In this document: one piece after another, positions 44,416 to 51,944 of the stretch
How positions within the stretch are numbered: the first letter of the stretch is position 1
How the letters are laid out: every line of letters starts with the position of its first letter
DNA from: Myxococcales bacterium
Lineage (GTDB): Bacteria > Myxococcota_A > UBA9042 > GCA-2863065
Length of the DNA: 57,605 nucleotides
Direction: 5' to 3'
NCBI GenBank assembly: GCA_018780435.1
Contig: JADMJS010000001.1
Location: forward strand, 1-57,605
Notes under the pieces: model-generated
Seen by the model: the letters and a program-made list of their open reading frames with translations, nothing else
The model's database searches: none
What the model was told of the DNA's origin: nothing
Program-made: the position numbers and the translations under genes

Positions 44416-46815
44416 ATGAGAGCTGTACCTGCCGTGTTGCTCGCTGCGCTTCTCGGAAGCGTGGGTGCCATGGCCAAGCCTGACCTCGTCATCGCCATAC
44501 CGGAATGGACACTGGTGCCTGGGACGGCCCGGGTGCAGTTCAAAGTCACGGTCCAGAACAAGAGCACTGACATCGCCGACATGTCGGACGTGTCCTACAT
44601 CTCCCCGGCCTGCGTCGACTGCGGGGTCGACGTGCTCTTATTTCCGAACCTACCGTCTGCGCCCGTCACGACGGACTACACGCCGCTGATCGCCGCTTTG
44701 CCGGCAATAATGGCGCCAAACCAGCTTGAGGAGTTCGGATTCGAGTTCGACTTCGAGGTACCCGGGGCCTTCTCGGCGTGGGCGCTGGTGGACAGCATCG
44801 CGTTTGACCCACAGCTCGCGTCTTTTTCGTATGCGGTCACGAAGGAAGCGCAGACCGCGAACAATCGAGCAGGCCCGACGTCTGGGACCGTACCTGCGCT
44901 TGCCGGTAAGGGACCTGACCTTCGGGTCGAGTCGATCGTGGCGCAGGCCAGCGGTACCCAGGTGAAGTACACGGCCGTCGTGAAAAACGGCGGTACCGAG
45001 GCGTCCCCCGCGACCGCCAAGGTGGACGTCATGGTGGACGCGCCCGGGGGCGTCTGCCCACCGGCGGCTTGGCTCGTGAAGCCCGTGAGTCTCGACGCGA
45101 TTGGGGACGTGTTCGTCGATGTGCCCGCGCTCGCACCGGGGGCGACAACGTCCGTCGATCTCCTGATCAAGCTGGCGCCGGGGACTCATACCGGGTGCGC
45201 GATGGTGGACCTCGAGGGGCTCGTGGAAGAGACGGACGAGAACAACAACATCGGTGGTCCCGTCTCGGTAACGGTCACCTCGTCGTCGCCGGACTGCCCT
45301 AATCTCGATGTGAGCTTGCTCAACGTCGGGGTGTCAGACGCGGACGTGACCTTTGCCGCGAAGGTGAAGAACTTGGGCGCCAAGGCGTCGGGGCCTACGA
45401 CGGCGAACTTATTCTTCAACTCCATCACGGCGCCGGTCGAGGGGCAGGTCCCCGACTTCATTTGGACGCTGCCCGCGTTGGCGCCGGGCGAGGAAGTGTC
45501 GCTGACGCCGCACGTCGAGAAGGGGATGCCGAACGCCGAGCGACAGGCGTGGCTGCTGATCGATGGGGATGGCGCGGGGACGGGGTGTTCGGTGGAGAAC
45601 AACCTCGAAGGGCCCTTCCCGTACGAGGTCGCGGCGGCTGCCGTTCGGCCGGACCTCTCCGTGAAGTCGATTCAGTGGCAGCCGTCGGGGACGTCGCTCT
45701 GTTACGAGATTGAGGTCGAGAACGACGGGACGCTCGATGCGGCGTCAGTCGACGTCGATATCTTCTTCTCACTGGAGGTCGCGCCGACGACGCCCAACGC
45801 ACCGATCGAGATCGCACCGGCCGACTACGTGGTCATTCCCGCGCTCGCAGCGGGAGAGACCACGACGGTGTCGGTGTGCTGGAATAGCCCGTTGGAGGGC
45901 GAACATCTCACGTGGGTCGTCCTCGACTTCCTTGGCAACGTCACGGAGCTCGATGAAACCAACAACGTCTTCGGGCCGGAGGTGGTGTCGTTTGTTGCGC
46001 CCGTGACAGCCGGCCCCGACTTGGTCGTGGTGGACTTCGACGGCTTCGTTCGATGCACTCTCATCGACTACGCCGTGAAGGTCTGCAACGTCGGCGATGT
46101 CGCGGCGCAGCACTTTGCGGTAGACGTTTATTACGACGCCCCAGAGAACCCGGGGTTCAACGGGACCAAGTATGGCCTTGGCGACAAGACCGTGTTCTAC
46201 GGCTCAGAGGAACCGGGCGTGGACCCCGGCCTCGCGGCTGGCGATTGCCTTGATATCGTAATTCAGCGTGAAGAGTCGCCGTCGGGGACTTACCAGTCGT
46301 GGATCGTGGTCGATACATCAAATGAGATCGGGGAGGGGACGGAAGTCAATCCGCTGGGCGAAGGCAACAACATCGCCTTCGTGAACTTGGTGGTCGATGC
46401 GGAGGGGTGTGTGTGCGAGCCGAACTCCGAGATCGACGCACCGTGCGCGTGTGGATCGGAGACCGTGACGTCGGGGTACTGTTGCAACGGCGATTGGCAG
46501 CCGGATGAGTTCGATGTCTGCATCCCGGAAGATCAAGTGGGTGACGGAGACGGCAACCCGGATTCGGACAACCCGGGGGGGGATGACGTCGGCGGTAACG
46601 TCGATGGCGGGGGCCCGGACTCGGGTGGTGATGGTGGGATAGGGCCATACGCTGCGACCGACCTGTCCTCAGGAGTGTACTCCACCCTGGATGAGGGGTG
46701 CTCTGCGGCGCCCTCGGGTCGCGGCGCCGGGCGGGCGCTTCTACTCGTGGGCCTCGTTGTCGCGATTTTCGGGTTTGGGCGCTTCAAGTCATCGGGACGG
46801 ACTCGACGCCGTTGA
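44416..46815 (+). CDS. Surface protein with CARDB repeats and MYXO-CTERM-like tail
   Basis: ATG 44416 follows GGAGG by 7 nt and starts a signal peptide (MRAVPAVLLAALLGSVGAMA); 799 residues. Four to five units of about 110 residues repeat the CARDB pattern: start KPDLVI / GPDLRVESI / RPDLSVKSI / GPDLVVVDF, then VKVxNxGxxxA, and an end such as VDETDENNNIGGP or TELDETNNVFGP. A Cys-rich patch (CVCEPNSEIDAPCACGSE) and an Asp/Gly-rich linker precede the tail: GCSAAPSGRG, a hydrophobic segment (ALLLVGLVVAIFGFG) and a final basic RTRRR. The Cys + hydrophobic + Arg cluster resembles the myxobacterial sorting signal MYXO-CTERM, implying processing and surface anchoring. Confidence 0.8.
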   Translation: MRAVPAVLLAALLGSVGAMAKPDLVIAIPEWTLVPGTARVQFKVTVQNKSTDIADMSDVSYISPACVDCGVDVLLFPNLPSAPVTTDYTPLIAALPAIMAPNQLEEFGFEFDFEVPGAFSAWALVDSIAFDPQLASFSYAVTKEAQTANNRAGPTSGTVPALAGKGPDLRVESIVAQASGTQVKYTAVVKNGGTEASPATAKVDVMVDAPGGVCPPAAWLVKPVSLDAIGDVFVDVPALAPGATTSVDLLIKLAPGTHTGCAMVDLEGLVEETDENNNIGGPVSVTVTSSSPDCPNLDVSLLNVGVSDADVTFAAKVKNLGAKASGPTTANLFFNSITAPVEGQVPDFIWTLPALAPGEEVSLTPHVEKGMPNAERQAWLLIDGDGAGTGCSVENNLEGPFPYEVAAAAVRPDLSVKSIQWQPSGTSLCYEIEVENDGTLDAASVDVDIFFSLEVAPTTPNAPIEIAPADYVVIPALAAGETTTVSVCWNSPLEGEHLTWVVLDFLGNVTELDETNNVFGPEVVSFVAPVTAGPDLVVVDFDGFVRCTLIDYAVKVCNVGDVAAQHFAVDVYYDAPENPGFNGTKYGLGDKTVFYGSEEPGVDPGLAAGDCLDIVIQREESPSGTYQSWIVVDTSNEIGEGTEVNPLGEGNNIAFVNLVVDAEGCVCEPNSEIDAPCACGSETVTSGYCCNGDWQPDEFDVCIPEDQVGDGDGNPDSDNPGGDDVGGNVDGGGPDSGGDGGIGPYAATDLSSGVYSTLDEGCSAAPSGRGAGRALLLVGLVVAIFGFGRFKSSGRTRRR

Positions 46816-48455
46816 ATTGGGACCCACGGCACGGCGCGGCGTTCGTCGTCGCGTGTGCCGTCCTGGTGGCGGCGCTGCGACGCGCTACGGCGTTAGCATC
46901 GGAGGGGAGACGGATCCCCTGGTGGGCTTGGCTCGTCCCGACCGGCATCGTGGCGTTCGCGGTGGGGTGGCTACTCCCCAATCCACCGCTCGATGAAGAC
47001 GACTGGTACTTCTTTGCCATCGGACGGTGGCTCTCGGCGCACGCGACCGATGCGGAGGCGCTCGGGCGGCTCTTCTCCGAGTATGGCAATCACCGGGAGC
47101 CCATCTGGCGTCCGGTGACGAACCTCTGGTTCGGGCTAGAGTACGCCGCATTCGGGACGGTGTGGTGGGCGTGGCGGGTCATGTCGGCGGTTCTGCATGT
47201 CGTCACGGGCCTGCTCGTCGCCGCGCTGGGGCGCGAGCTCAAGCAGTCGAAGCAGGCTACGCATCTGGCTGCGGCGCTCTACCTCGTTCACCCGGCGTTC
47301 GCCGAGACCATCTCTTGGATCAACGCACAAGAGACGCAGGTGATGGTGATCTTGGCCCTCGGTGCCGTCATTGTCCTCGTTCGAGGTCGGTGGCTCGTCT
47401 TCGGCGGTCTGCTGACGGCGATGGCGGCGCTGTCAAAGGAGCAGGGCGTCGTGGTGCCCGGGTTGGTGGTCGCTTCCCTGCTCTTTGACGGGGGGTGGCG
47501 CCGTGTGATGTCGCAGTGGGCGCCGGTGCTCATGTCGGGGGCCGTCATTGCGGTGCTCTTGGGCGTTCGCTTCGCCGTCTTAAGGGAGGCGGAGAATCTG
47601 GCGCACGTGGACTACCTGCAACACTTCGCGTCGGCGTGGACTCCCGGCACGGTCGTCTCTTCGGTGTGGGGCCTGGTGGTGCTGACAGTTGTTCCGACGG
47701 TGGCGGGCTTCGGGTGGACTTACGGGTTCGGGTCGGCGGCGGCTGCAGCTCTCTGGACCGCGGTCGCGATGATGCAGCGAGTTGCGGAGGTAAAGGTCGG
47801 GCGACGTGGCGTCCTCGCATTGGCTTGGTTGCTCATCGCAGCGAGCCCGGCGCTCGCGGAGGTCGCGTTACCCACTCTTGACGATGCGGCAGGGGTCACA
47901 CCTGATTGGAACTTGCGCCACCTGAATCTGGCGCTCGTGGGCCCGGCCCTCTTCGGTGGTGACGTACTGGCTCGACTGCTTGGTGTAGGTCGACGGTGGG
48001 CTAGGTTGGGTCTGATAGTGGCGCTGCTGACAGTTCATGCCGCGCTCCTCTTGGCCCACTGCGGCCCGTACGCGGCTATCGGCGCACGGCTCATCGCAGC
48101 GACACCGCATCTCGCGGCCCCCTGGCCGGAGAATCGGGCGCTGAGGATCGTGGAGCCGCGCGACACGATCGCCGCAGCCGCCCGCTTTCGGACCTTCGCG
48201 ACGGAACTGTCAGCTATCCCATTACTGGTCGGAGAACCTCGGTGCGGGTGCGCTAGGGTCGCGGCTGCACCTGACATGACGCTGCTTTCTTCGCTCCGGG
48301 AGCTGACTAAGGCCTTTTACGAAGTCCATGAGGAGATCGATGAGATCGGGGACGTCGGAGGTCCATGCCGCTGCCCTCGATGGAGAATCGATGCCGAGTT
48401 CGTCAGGCTGGAGGGTGGTCCGGGGGGCCCATTCCGAGCGGTGCTGGATCGATAG
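46812..48455 (+). CDS. Polytopic membrane protein, GT-C glycosyltransferase-like
   Basis: The frame is open from 46698, but the first 38 codons overlap the CARDB gene. TTG 46812 overlaps its stop (TTGA) and is the preferred start, giving 547 residues. At least nine hydrophobic helices are visible. The first periplasmic loop has PPLDEDDWYFFAIGRW and further on HREPIWRPVTNLWFGLEY, matching the acidic DxD-type loop and the layout of GT-C (PMT/TMTC-like) transferases, which use polyprenyl-phosphate sugars. Later segments are AALYLVHPAFAETISWINAQET and AALSKEQGVVVPG, also typical of TMTC-like proteins. It may glycosylate surface proteins. Two decamers lie in its sense strand and one on the antisense strand. 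Confidence 0.65.
   Translation: MNWDPRHGAAFVVACAVLVAALRRATALASEGRRIPWWAWLVPTGIVAFAVGWLLPNPPLDEDDWYFFAIGRWLSAHATDAEALGRLFSEYGNHREPIWRPVTNLWFGLEYAAFGTVWWAWRVMSAVLHVVTGLLVAALGRELKQSKQATHLAAALYLVHPAFAETISWINAQETQVMVILALGAVIVLVRGRWLVFGGLLTAMAALSKEQGVVVPGLVVASLLFDGGWRRVMSQWAPVLMSGAVIAVLLGVRFAVLREAENLAHVDYLQHFASAWTPGTVVSSVWGLVVLTVVPTVAGFGWTYGFGSAAAAALWTAVAMMQRVAEVKVGRRGVLALAWLLIAASPALAEVALPTLDDAAGVTPDWNLRHLNLALVGPALFGGDVLARLLGVGRRWARLGLIVALLTVHAALLLAHCGPYAAIGARLIAATPHLAAPWPENRALRIVEPRDTIAAAARFRTFATELSAIPLLVGEPRCGCARVAAAPDMTLLSSLRELTKAFYEVHEEIDEIGDVGGPCRCPRWRIDAEFVRLEGGPGGPFRAVLDR
47681..47690 (+). repeat. Decamer GCTGACAGTT in the GT-C-like gene
   Basis: Exact copy, read within a transmembrane helix as CTG-ACA-GTT (VLTVV). 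Confidence 0.7.
48026..48035 (+). repeat. Decamer GCTGACAGTT in the GT-C-like gene, second copy
   Basis: Exact copy, read CTG-ACA-GTT (ALLTVH), 345 bp after the previous one. Confidence 0.7.
48205..48214 (-). repeat. Decamer GCTGACAGTT, opposite orientation, in the GT-C-like gene
   Basis: Exact reverse-complement copy (AACTGTCAGC on the plus strand), read GAA-CTG-TCA-GCT (ELSA) in the host gene, a different frame and strand from the neighbouring copies. Confidence 0.7.
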
Positions 48456-48604
48456 CCATCGAGTGTTGGTTCACGCCGACGATGTGCGGCCCATATGGGG
48501 AACGCATCATGAGCGTCTCCGACAGCAACCTCATGGTCGCGAGCCGCCCAATTGCGAAGTGGGACACTGCGGTGGTTGGCCCTTGTCGCGCTTTCGAGTC
48601 TTAG

Positions 48605-48682
48605 ATGTCGGTCCGACATGCCCAAGTCGGAGACGGTGGACGGGGTTGGCTCAGGGATGTGTGGGTCCGGCTTGGTGCCGGA
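48605..48682. repeat. Two small palindromes in the 272-bp region upstream of the RAYT gene
   Basis: ATGTCGG-T-CCGACAT (48605-48619) is a perfect 15-bp dyad; TCCGGC-TTGGT-GCCGGA (48666-48682) is a 6-bp-stem hairpin. They lie 46 and 109 bp upstream of the transposase start and could be REP-like ends or regulatory hairpins. The rest of 48456-48727 shows no convincing gene. Confidence 0.4.
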
Positions 48683-48727
48683 AATTCGAACGGCCCGCGA
48701 GAAAACGACGGTCGCGTGAGACAAACC

Positions 48728-49681
48728 ATGAGGCGGCGACGGTATATGGGTATGACAGCACCACGCCGAATCCTTCCTGGTTCCATCATCATGGTCACCT
48801 TGCGGTGTACCCAACGCCGATTCCGTCTTGCGCCGAGCAATGCGGTCAACGCTCTGGTGACCTACCTAGTTGCGGTGATGTCGGTGAAGTACCGCGTCGG
48901 GGTGGTCGCGATGACCTGGCAAAGTAATCACGCTCACCTCGTGGTCGTCGATCACGACGCGCGGCTTCCTGCCATGCTTCAAGAGATGAATGGCCTACTC
49001 GCTCGTGGGCTGAACCGCATTCGTATGATGCGCGGCTCGGTGTTCGAGAGGAACAACGTGCACATGAAGTTTCTCGTGAAGCCGAGGTCGATCTTCGTCG
49101 CGCTCGGTTACATCGCAGCGAACCCGGTGGCGGCTGGTTGCGTCGAGTTTGGAGTCGACTGGCCCGGTATTCGCTCGCAAGTCCGGCACATCGGTCGTCC
49201 CGGTGTCGCCGTGAAGAGACCGGACCACTTGTTCGAGAAGCTGGGCGGAGACTTCCTAGGCGGGCTTCCAGAGACGGGGGTCCTCATGTACGAACTACCG
49301 CCGTCGGTTGCTTCAGATGAACGTGGTCAGTTCATCCATCTTGCCGAACAGGCGGTTCACGAAGCCGAGGAGAAAGCACGAGCCGAGAACGCTGCTGAAG
49401 GGGTTCGCTACCTGGGACGTGCCCGATGCTGGAACGCGGACCCCGACCTCCAGGGCATCGCCGAGGAGGATCATGGCGAGGATGGCGGTTCGGACCTGAT
49501 CCTGGCAACGGACGTAGAGACCAAGAAGGAGGCTCAGAAGGAGCTCGCCGTCTTCTACAAGTCGTACGTGGACGCCTGGAAGCGATGGAGAGACGGTGAT
49601 CGCGGCGTGGTATTTCCGGCCGGCACCTGGAAGATGGTTCGTAGCTACGGTGCCAATGCCTACCCACCCCTTCTCAGCTAG
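48728..49681 (+). CDS. REP-associated tyrosine transposase (RAYT, Y1/HUH family) with C-terminal extension
   Basis: The frame is open from 48605, but homology begins near ATG 48728, giving 317 residues. The TnpA_REP fold is recognised by RILPGSIIMVTLRC (first strand), the HUH metal-binding motif His68-Ala-His70 in QSNHAHLVVV, GSVFERNNVHMKF, and YIAANPVAAG, in which Tyr128 aligns with the catalytic Tyr115 of E. coli TnpA_REP. The catalytic set therefore looks complete. E. coli TnpA_REP has 165 residues; here about 150 more, acidic and Glu/Ala-rich, follow. No IS200-type inverted ends were found, as expected for RAYTs, which are domesticated single-copy genes that mobilise short repeats. It stands among six single GCTGACAGTT copies. 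Confidence 0.85.
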   Translation: MRRRRYMGMTAPRRILPGSIIMVTLRCTQRRFRLAPSNAVNALVTYLVAVMSVKYRVGVVAMTWQSNHAHLVVVDHDARLPAMLQEMNGLLARGLNRIRMMRGSVFERNNVHMKFLVKPRSIFVALGYIAANPVAAGCVEFGVDWPGIRSQVRHIGRPGVAVKRPDHLFEKLGGDFLGGLPETGVLMYELPPSVASDERGQFIHLAEQAVHEAEEKARAENAAEGVRYLGRARCWNADPDLQGIAEEDHGEDGGSDLILATDVETKKEAQKELAVFYKSYVDAWKRWRDGDRGVVFPAGTWKMVRSYGANAYPPLLS

Positions 49682-49710
49682 GCACACGACTACTGCGGAA
49701 GGACATGAGG

Positions 49711-49725
49711 GCGGCTTTGCGCCGC
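49711..49725 (+). terminator. Hairpin downstream of the RAYT gene
   Basis: GCGGC-TTTGC-GCCGC, a 5-bp GC stem 30 bp after the stop at 49681; no T-tract follows. Confidence 0.35.
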
Positions 49726-49939
49726 GGCTGGAGTGGTGTGTTCGCATCCAGTAGAGCCGGTTCAGGTCGCGGCCACGATGAGCTGTTGTATAGTAACGTT
49801 ATTTAACGAAAAAAGAAGTATGGTAAAGTGAAATTGTTCTGCGATGACGCTTCAACGCGAGGTTGAGGGATGGGGGCCGGGCTCGGGGCTGAGCGCCCAC
49901 GACGCTATTACCGTCCGCGACGCTGTTACGCCCGAGGCT

Positions 49940-49949
49940 AACTGTCAGC
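49940..49949 (-). repeat. Decamer GCTGACAGTT, the only clearly intergenic single copy
   Basis: Exact reverse-orientation copy 258 bp downstream of the RAYT stop and 57 bp upstream of the Nudix-dihydroorotase start, in sequence free of coding constraint. Confidence 0.7.
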
Positions 49950-50006
49950 AGCGCTTGTGTCGTATGCTCGCGGGGCGGCGCTTGGAGGCCCCGCGGCGGA
50001 GGGGCG

Positions 50007-51944
50007 ATGACGACTGACGGTGAGCTCTTTGATGTAGTTGATGAACGCGATGTTGTTGTGGGTCGTCTTCCGAGGACCGAGGTCCATCGACTCGGACTTC
50101 GCCACCGCGCCGTGAGCATCCTGCTGTTTCACAGCGACGGTCGGCTTCTGATGCAGCGGCGATCGTTGACCAAGGATGAGAGCCCGGGGCTCCTGGGAGC
50201 GTCGGCGAGTGGTCACGTTGGTGCTGGCGAGGATGTCCTGGAGACGGCCCTTCGCGAGTTTAGTGAGGAGCTGGGGGTAGATGCCCCGCCGCTGCATTGG
50301 CTTGGGAAGCTCTCCGCGTCGGTCGAGACGGCGCAGGAGTTCATGACGGTCTACGCCGCACGCACGGCTGGCATCGCTGGCGTTGCCGATGGCGCATCAC
50401 CGTCGTTCTTGCCCGACCCGGGCGAGGTCGCCGGACTGGAGTGGCTTGCACCAGACGCGGTCAGGGCCCTGCTCGTCCACGAGCCGGAACGTCTTTCAGG
50501 CTCACTTCGTGCCGTGCTGGCCGTGTTCTATGACGCAGCGCGTTCGCTCGCTGCACCGTCGTGGGAGACGACGTCTTATCGGTTTGGGGACGGTACTTCG
50601 GTGCTTCGTGAGCCGGCTTTCGATCTCCTGATCGTCGGCGGCAGCGTGGTGACGCCGGGCGGGATCCTGCGGGCTGACGTTGGCATTCGTGCCGGGCGCA
50701 TCGCCGCGATCGGCTCACTCGCCGAGGCCGCGACGGAGGACCGGCTCGACGCTACCGGCCTGCATGTCCTCCCGGGGGCCATCGACACCCAGGTTCACTT
50801 CCGCGAACCGGGCCTTGAGCACAAGGAGGACATCGGGAGCGGGAGTGCGAGCGCCGTTCTGGGCGGTGTGACGGCGTTCATGGAGATGCCGAACACGAAG
50901 CCGAGCACGACCACCGCAGAACTGCTTGCCTGGAAGGTCGCTCGTGCGAAGGCAACGTCCTGGGCCGACTTCGCCTTCTTCGTTGGGGCGTGTCCCGAGA
51001 ATGCCGACATAACGGGCGAGCTAGAGCGCCTGCCGGGGGCCGCCGGGATCAAGGTCTTCATGGGGAGCTCGACCGGCAGCCTGCTCGTCGACGATCTCGG
51101 CGTTCTCGAAGCGGTCCTCCGCTCGGGCCGTCGCCGCGTTGCCGTTCACGCCGAGGATGAGAGGCGTCTTGAGGCGCGTCGTGCGCTGGCGTGCGTCGTA
51201 GCCGACCATCCGGTGTGGCGTGACGAGATCGCCGCAGTCACGGCGGTCGAGCAGCTCTTGCCTCTTGCTCGCCGGGTTGGGCGGCCCGTGCACGTACTGC
51301 ACGTCACGAGCCGCGGCGAACTACCCCTCCTCGCCGCCTACAAGGACATCGCGTCCTTCGAAGTGACCCCACAGCATCTGACGTTCGCGGCGCCGGAGTG
51401 CTACGAGCGGCTCGGCACGTTGGCTCAGATGAACCCGCCGATCCGAGGTGAGGAGCACCGTGCGGCGCTCTGGTGGGCGGTGAACTCCGGGCTGGTGGAC
51501 GTCATCGGTAGCGACCACGCGCCACACTCCATTGAGGAGAAAAGCCAGTCATATCCGAATACTCCGTCGGGGATGCCCGGGGTTCAGACGTTGCTGACAG
51601 TTATTCTCGACCACGTTGCGGCGGGGCGGCTGTCTCTGGAGCGGGCCGTGGATCTGACCGCGGCCGGCCCCGCCCGCGTCTACGGTCTCGCCCGGAAGGG
51701 GCGCATCGCGGTGGGCTACGACGCCGATCTCGCGCTCGTCGATCTCGCCGCTCGCCGCACCTTCACTCGTGAGATGGCGGCGTCGCGATGCGGTTGGAGC
51801 CCGTTCGAAGGCGTGACTTTCCAGGGAGTCCCTGTGGCCACCATCGTTCGCGGGCGCCTCGTGATGCGAGACGGCGAGCTCATCGGCAGCCCGTCCGGAC
51901 AGGCGCTGAACTTCGTGGGCGTGCCGGGTGCGGAGCGATCATGA
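50007..51944 (+). CDS. pyrC: Nudix hydrolase - dihydroorotase fusion protein
   Basis: A 645-residue continuous frame from ATG 50007 with GGAGG upstream. Residues 1-175 are an IDI/YfcD-like Nudix domain with a perfect box, G69-x5-E-x7-REFSEELGV. After a linker (about 176-205), residues 206-645 form a class I dihydroorotase closest to the PRK09060 type: DTQVHFREPGLEHKED (His264; the first His of the usual HxH is Gln, which is normal for this subgroup), GIKVFMGSS (carbamylated-Lys candidate 349), His381, HVLHVTS (His432) and GSDHAPH (Asp503). The enzyme closes carbamoyl-aspartate to dihydroorotate in pyrimidine synthesis. The Nudix partner is unexpected and may sanitise nucleotides or hydrolyse an activated metabolite. 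The stop overlaps the next start by ATGA. Confidence 0.9.
   Translation: MTTDGELFDVVDERDVVVGRLPRTEVHRLGLRHRAVSILLFHSDGRLLMQRRSLTKDESPGLLGASASGHVGAGEDVLETALREFSEELGVDAPPLHWLGKLSASVETAQEFMTVYAARTAGIAGVADGASPSFLPDPGEVAGLEWLAPDAVRALLVHEPERLSGSLRAVLAVFYDAARSLAAPSWETTSYRFGDGTSVLREPAFDLLIVGGSVVTPGGILRADVGIRAGRIAAIGSLAEAATEDRLDATGLHVLPGAIDTQVHFREPGLEHKEDIGSGSASAVLGGVTAFMEMPNTKPSTTTAELLAWKVARAKATSWADFAFFVGACPENADITGELERLPGAAGIKVFMGSSTGSLLVDDLGVLEAVLRSGRRRVAVHAEDERRLEARRALACVVADHPVWRDEIAAVTAVEQLLPLARRVGRPVHVLHVTSRGELPLLAAYKDIASFEVTPQHLTFAAPECYERLGTLAQMNPPIRGEEHRAALWWAVNSGLVDVIGSDHAPHSIEEKSQSYPNTPSGMPGVQTLLTVILDHVAAGRLSLERAVDLTAAGPARVYGLARKGRIAVGYDADLALVDLAARRTFTREMAASRCGWSPFEGVTFQGVPVATIVRGRLVMRDGELIGSPSGQALNFVGVPGAERS
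51593..51602 (+). repeat. Decamer GCTGACAGTT in the dihydroorotase domain
   Basis: Exact copy, read CTG-ACA-GTT (LLTVI), a position where related enzymes have similar hydrophobic residues but not this codon set. Confidence 0.7.

Larger units (their letters stand above)
49682..50006 (+). other. 325-bp intergenic region with hairpin, AT-rich island and decamer
   Basis: No gene is supported. It contains a hairpin GCGGC-TTTGC-GCCGC (49711-49725), likely the RAYT terminator; a markedly AT-rich stretch (about 49787-49842) with the palindrome TAACGTTA (49794-49801); a near-duplicate CGACGCTATTAC / CGACGCTGTTAC around 49900-49928; and a reverse-oriented decamer (49940-49949). The ribosome site GGAGG sits just before ATG 50007. 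The AT-rich island may be a promoter or an insertion scar. Confidence 0.5.
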
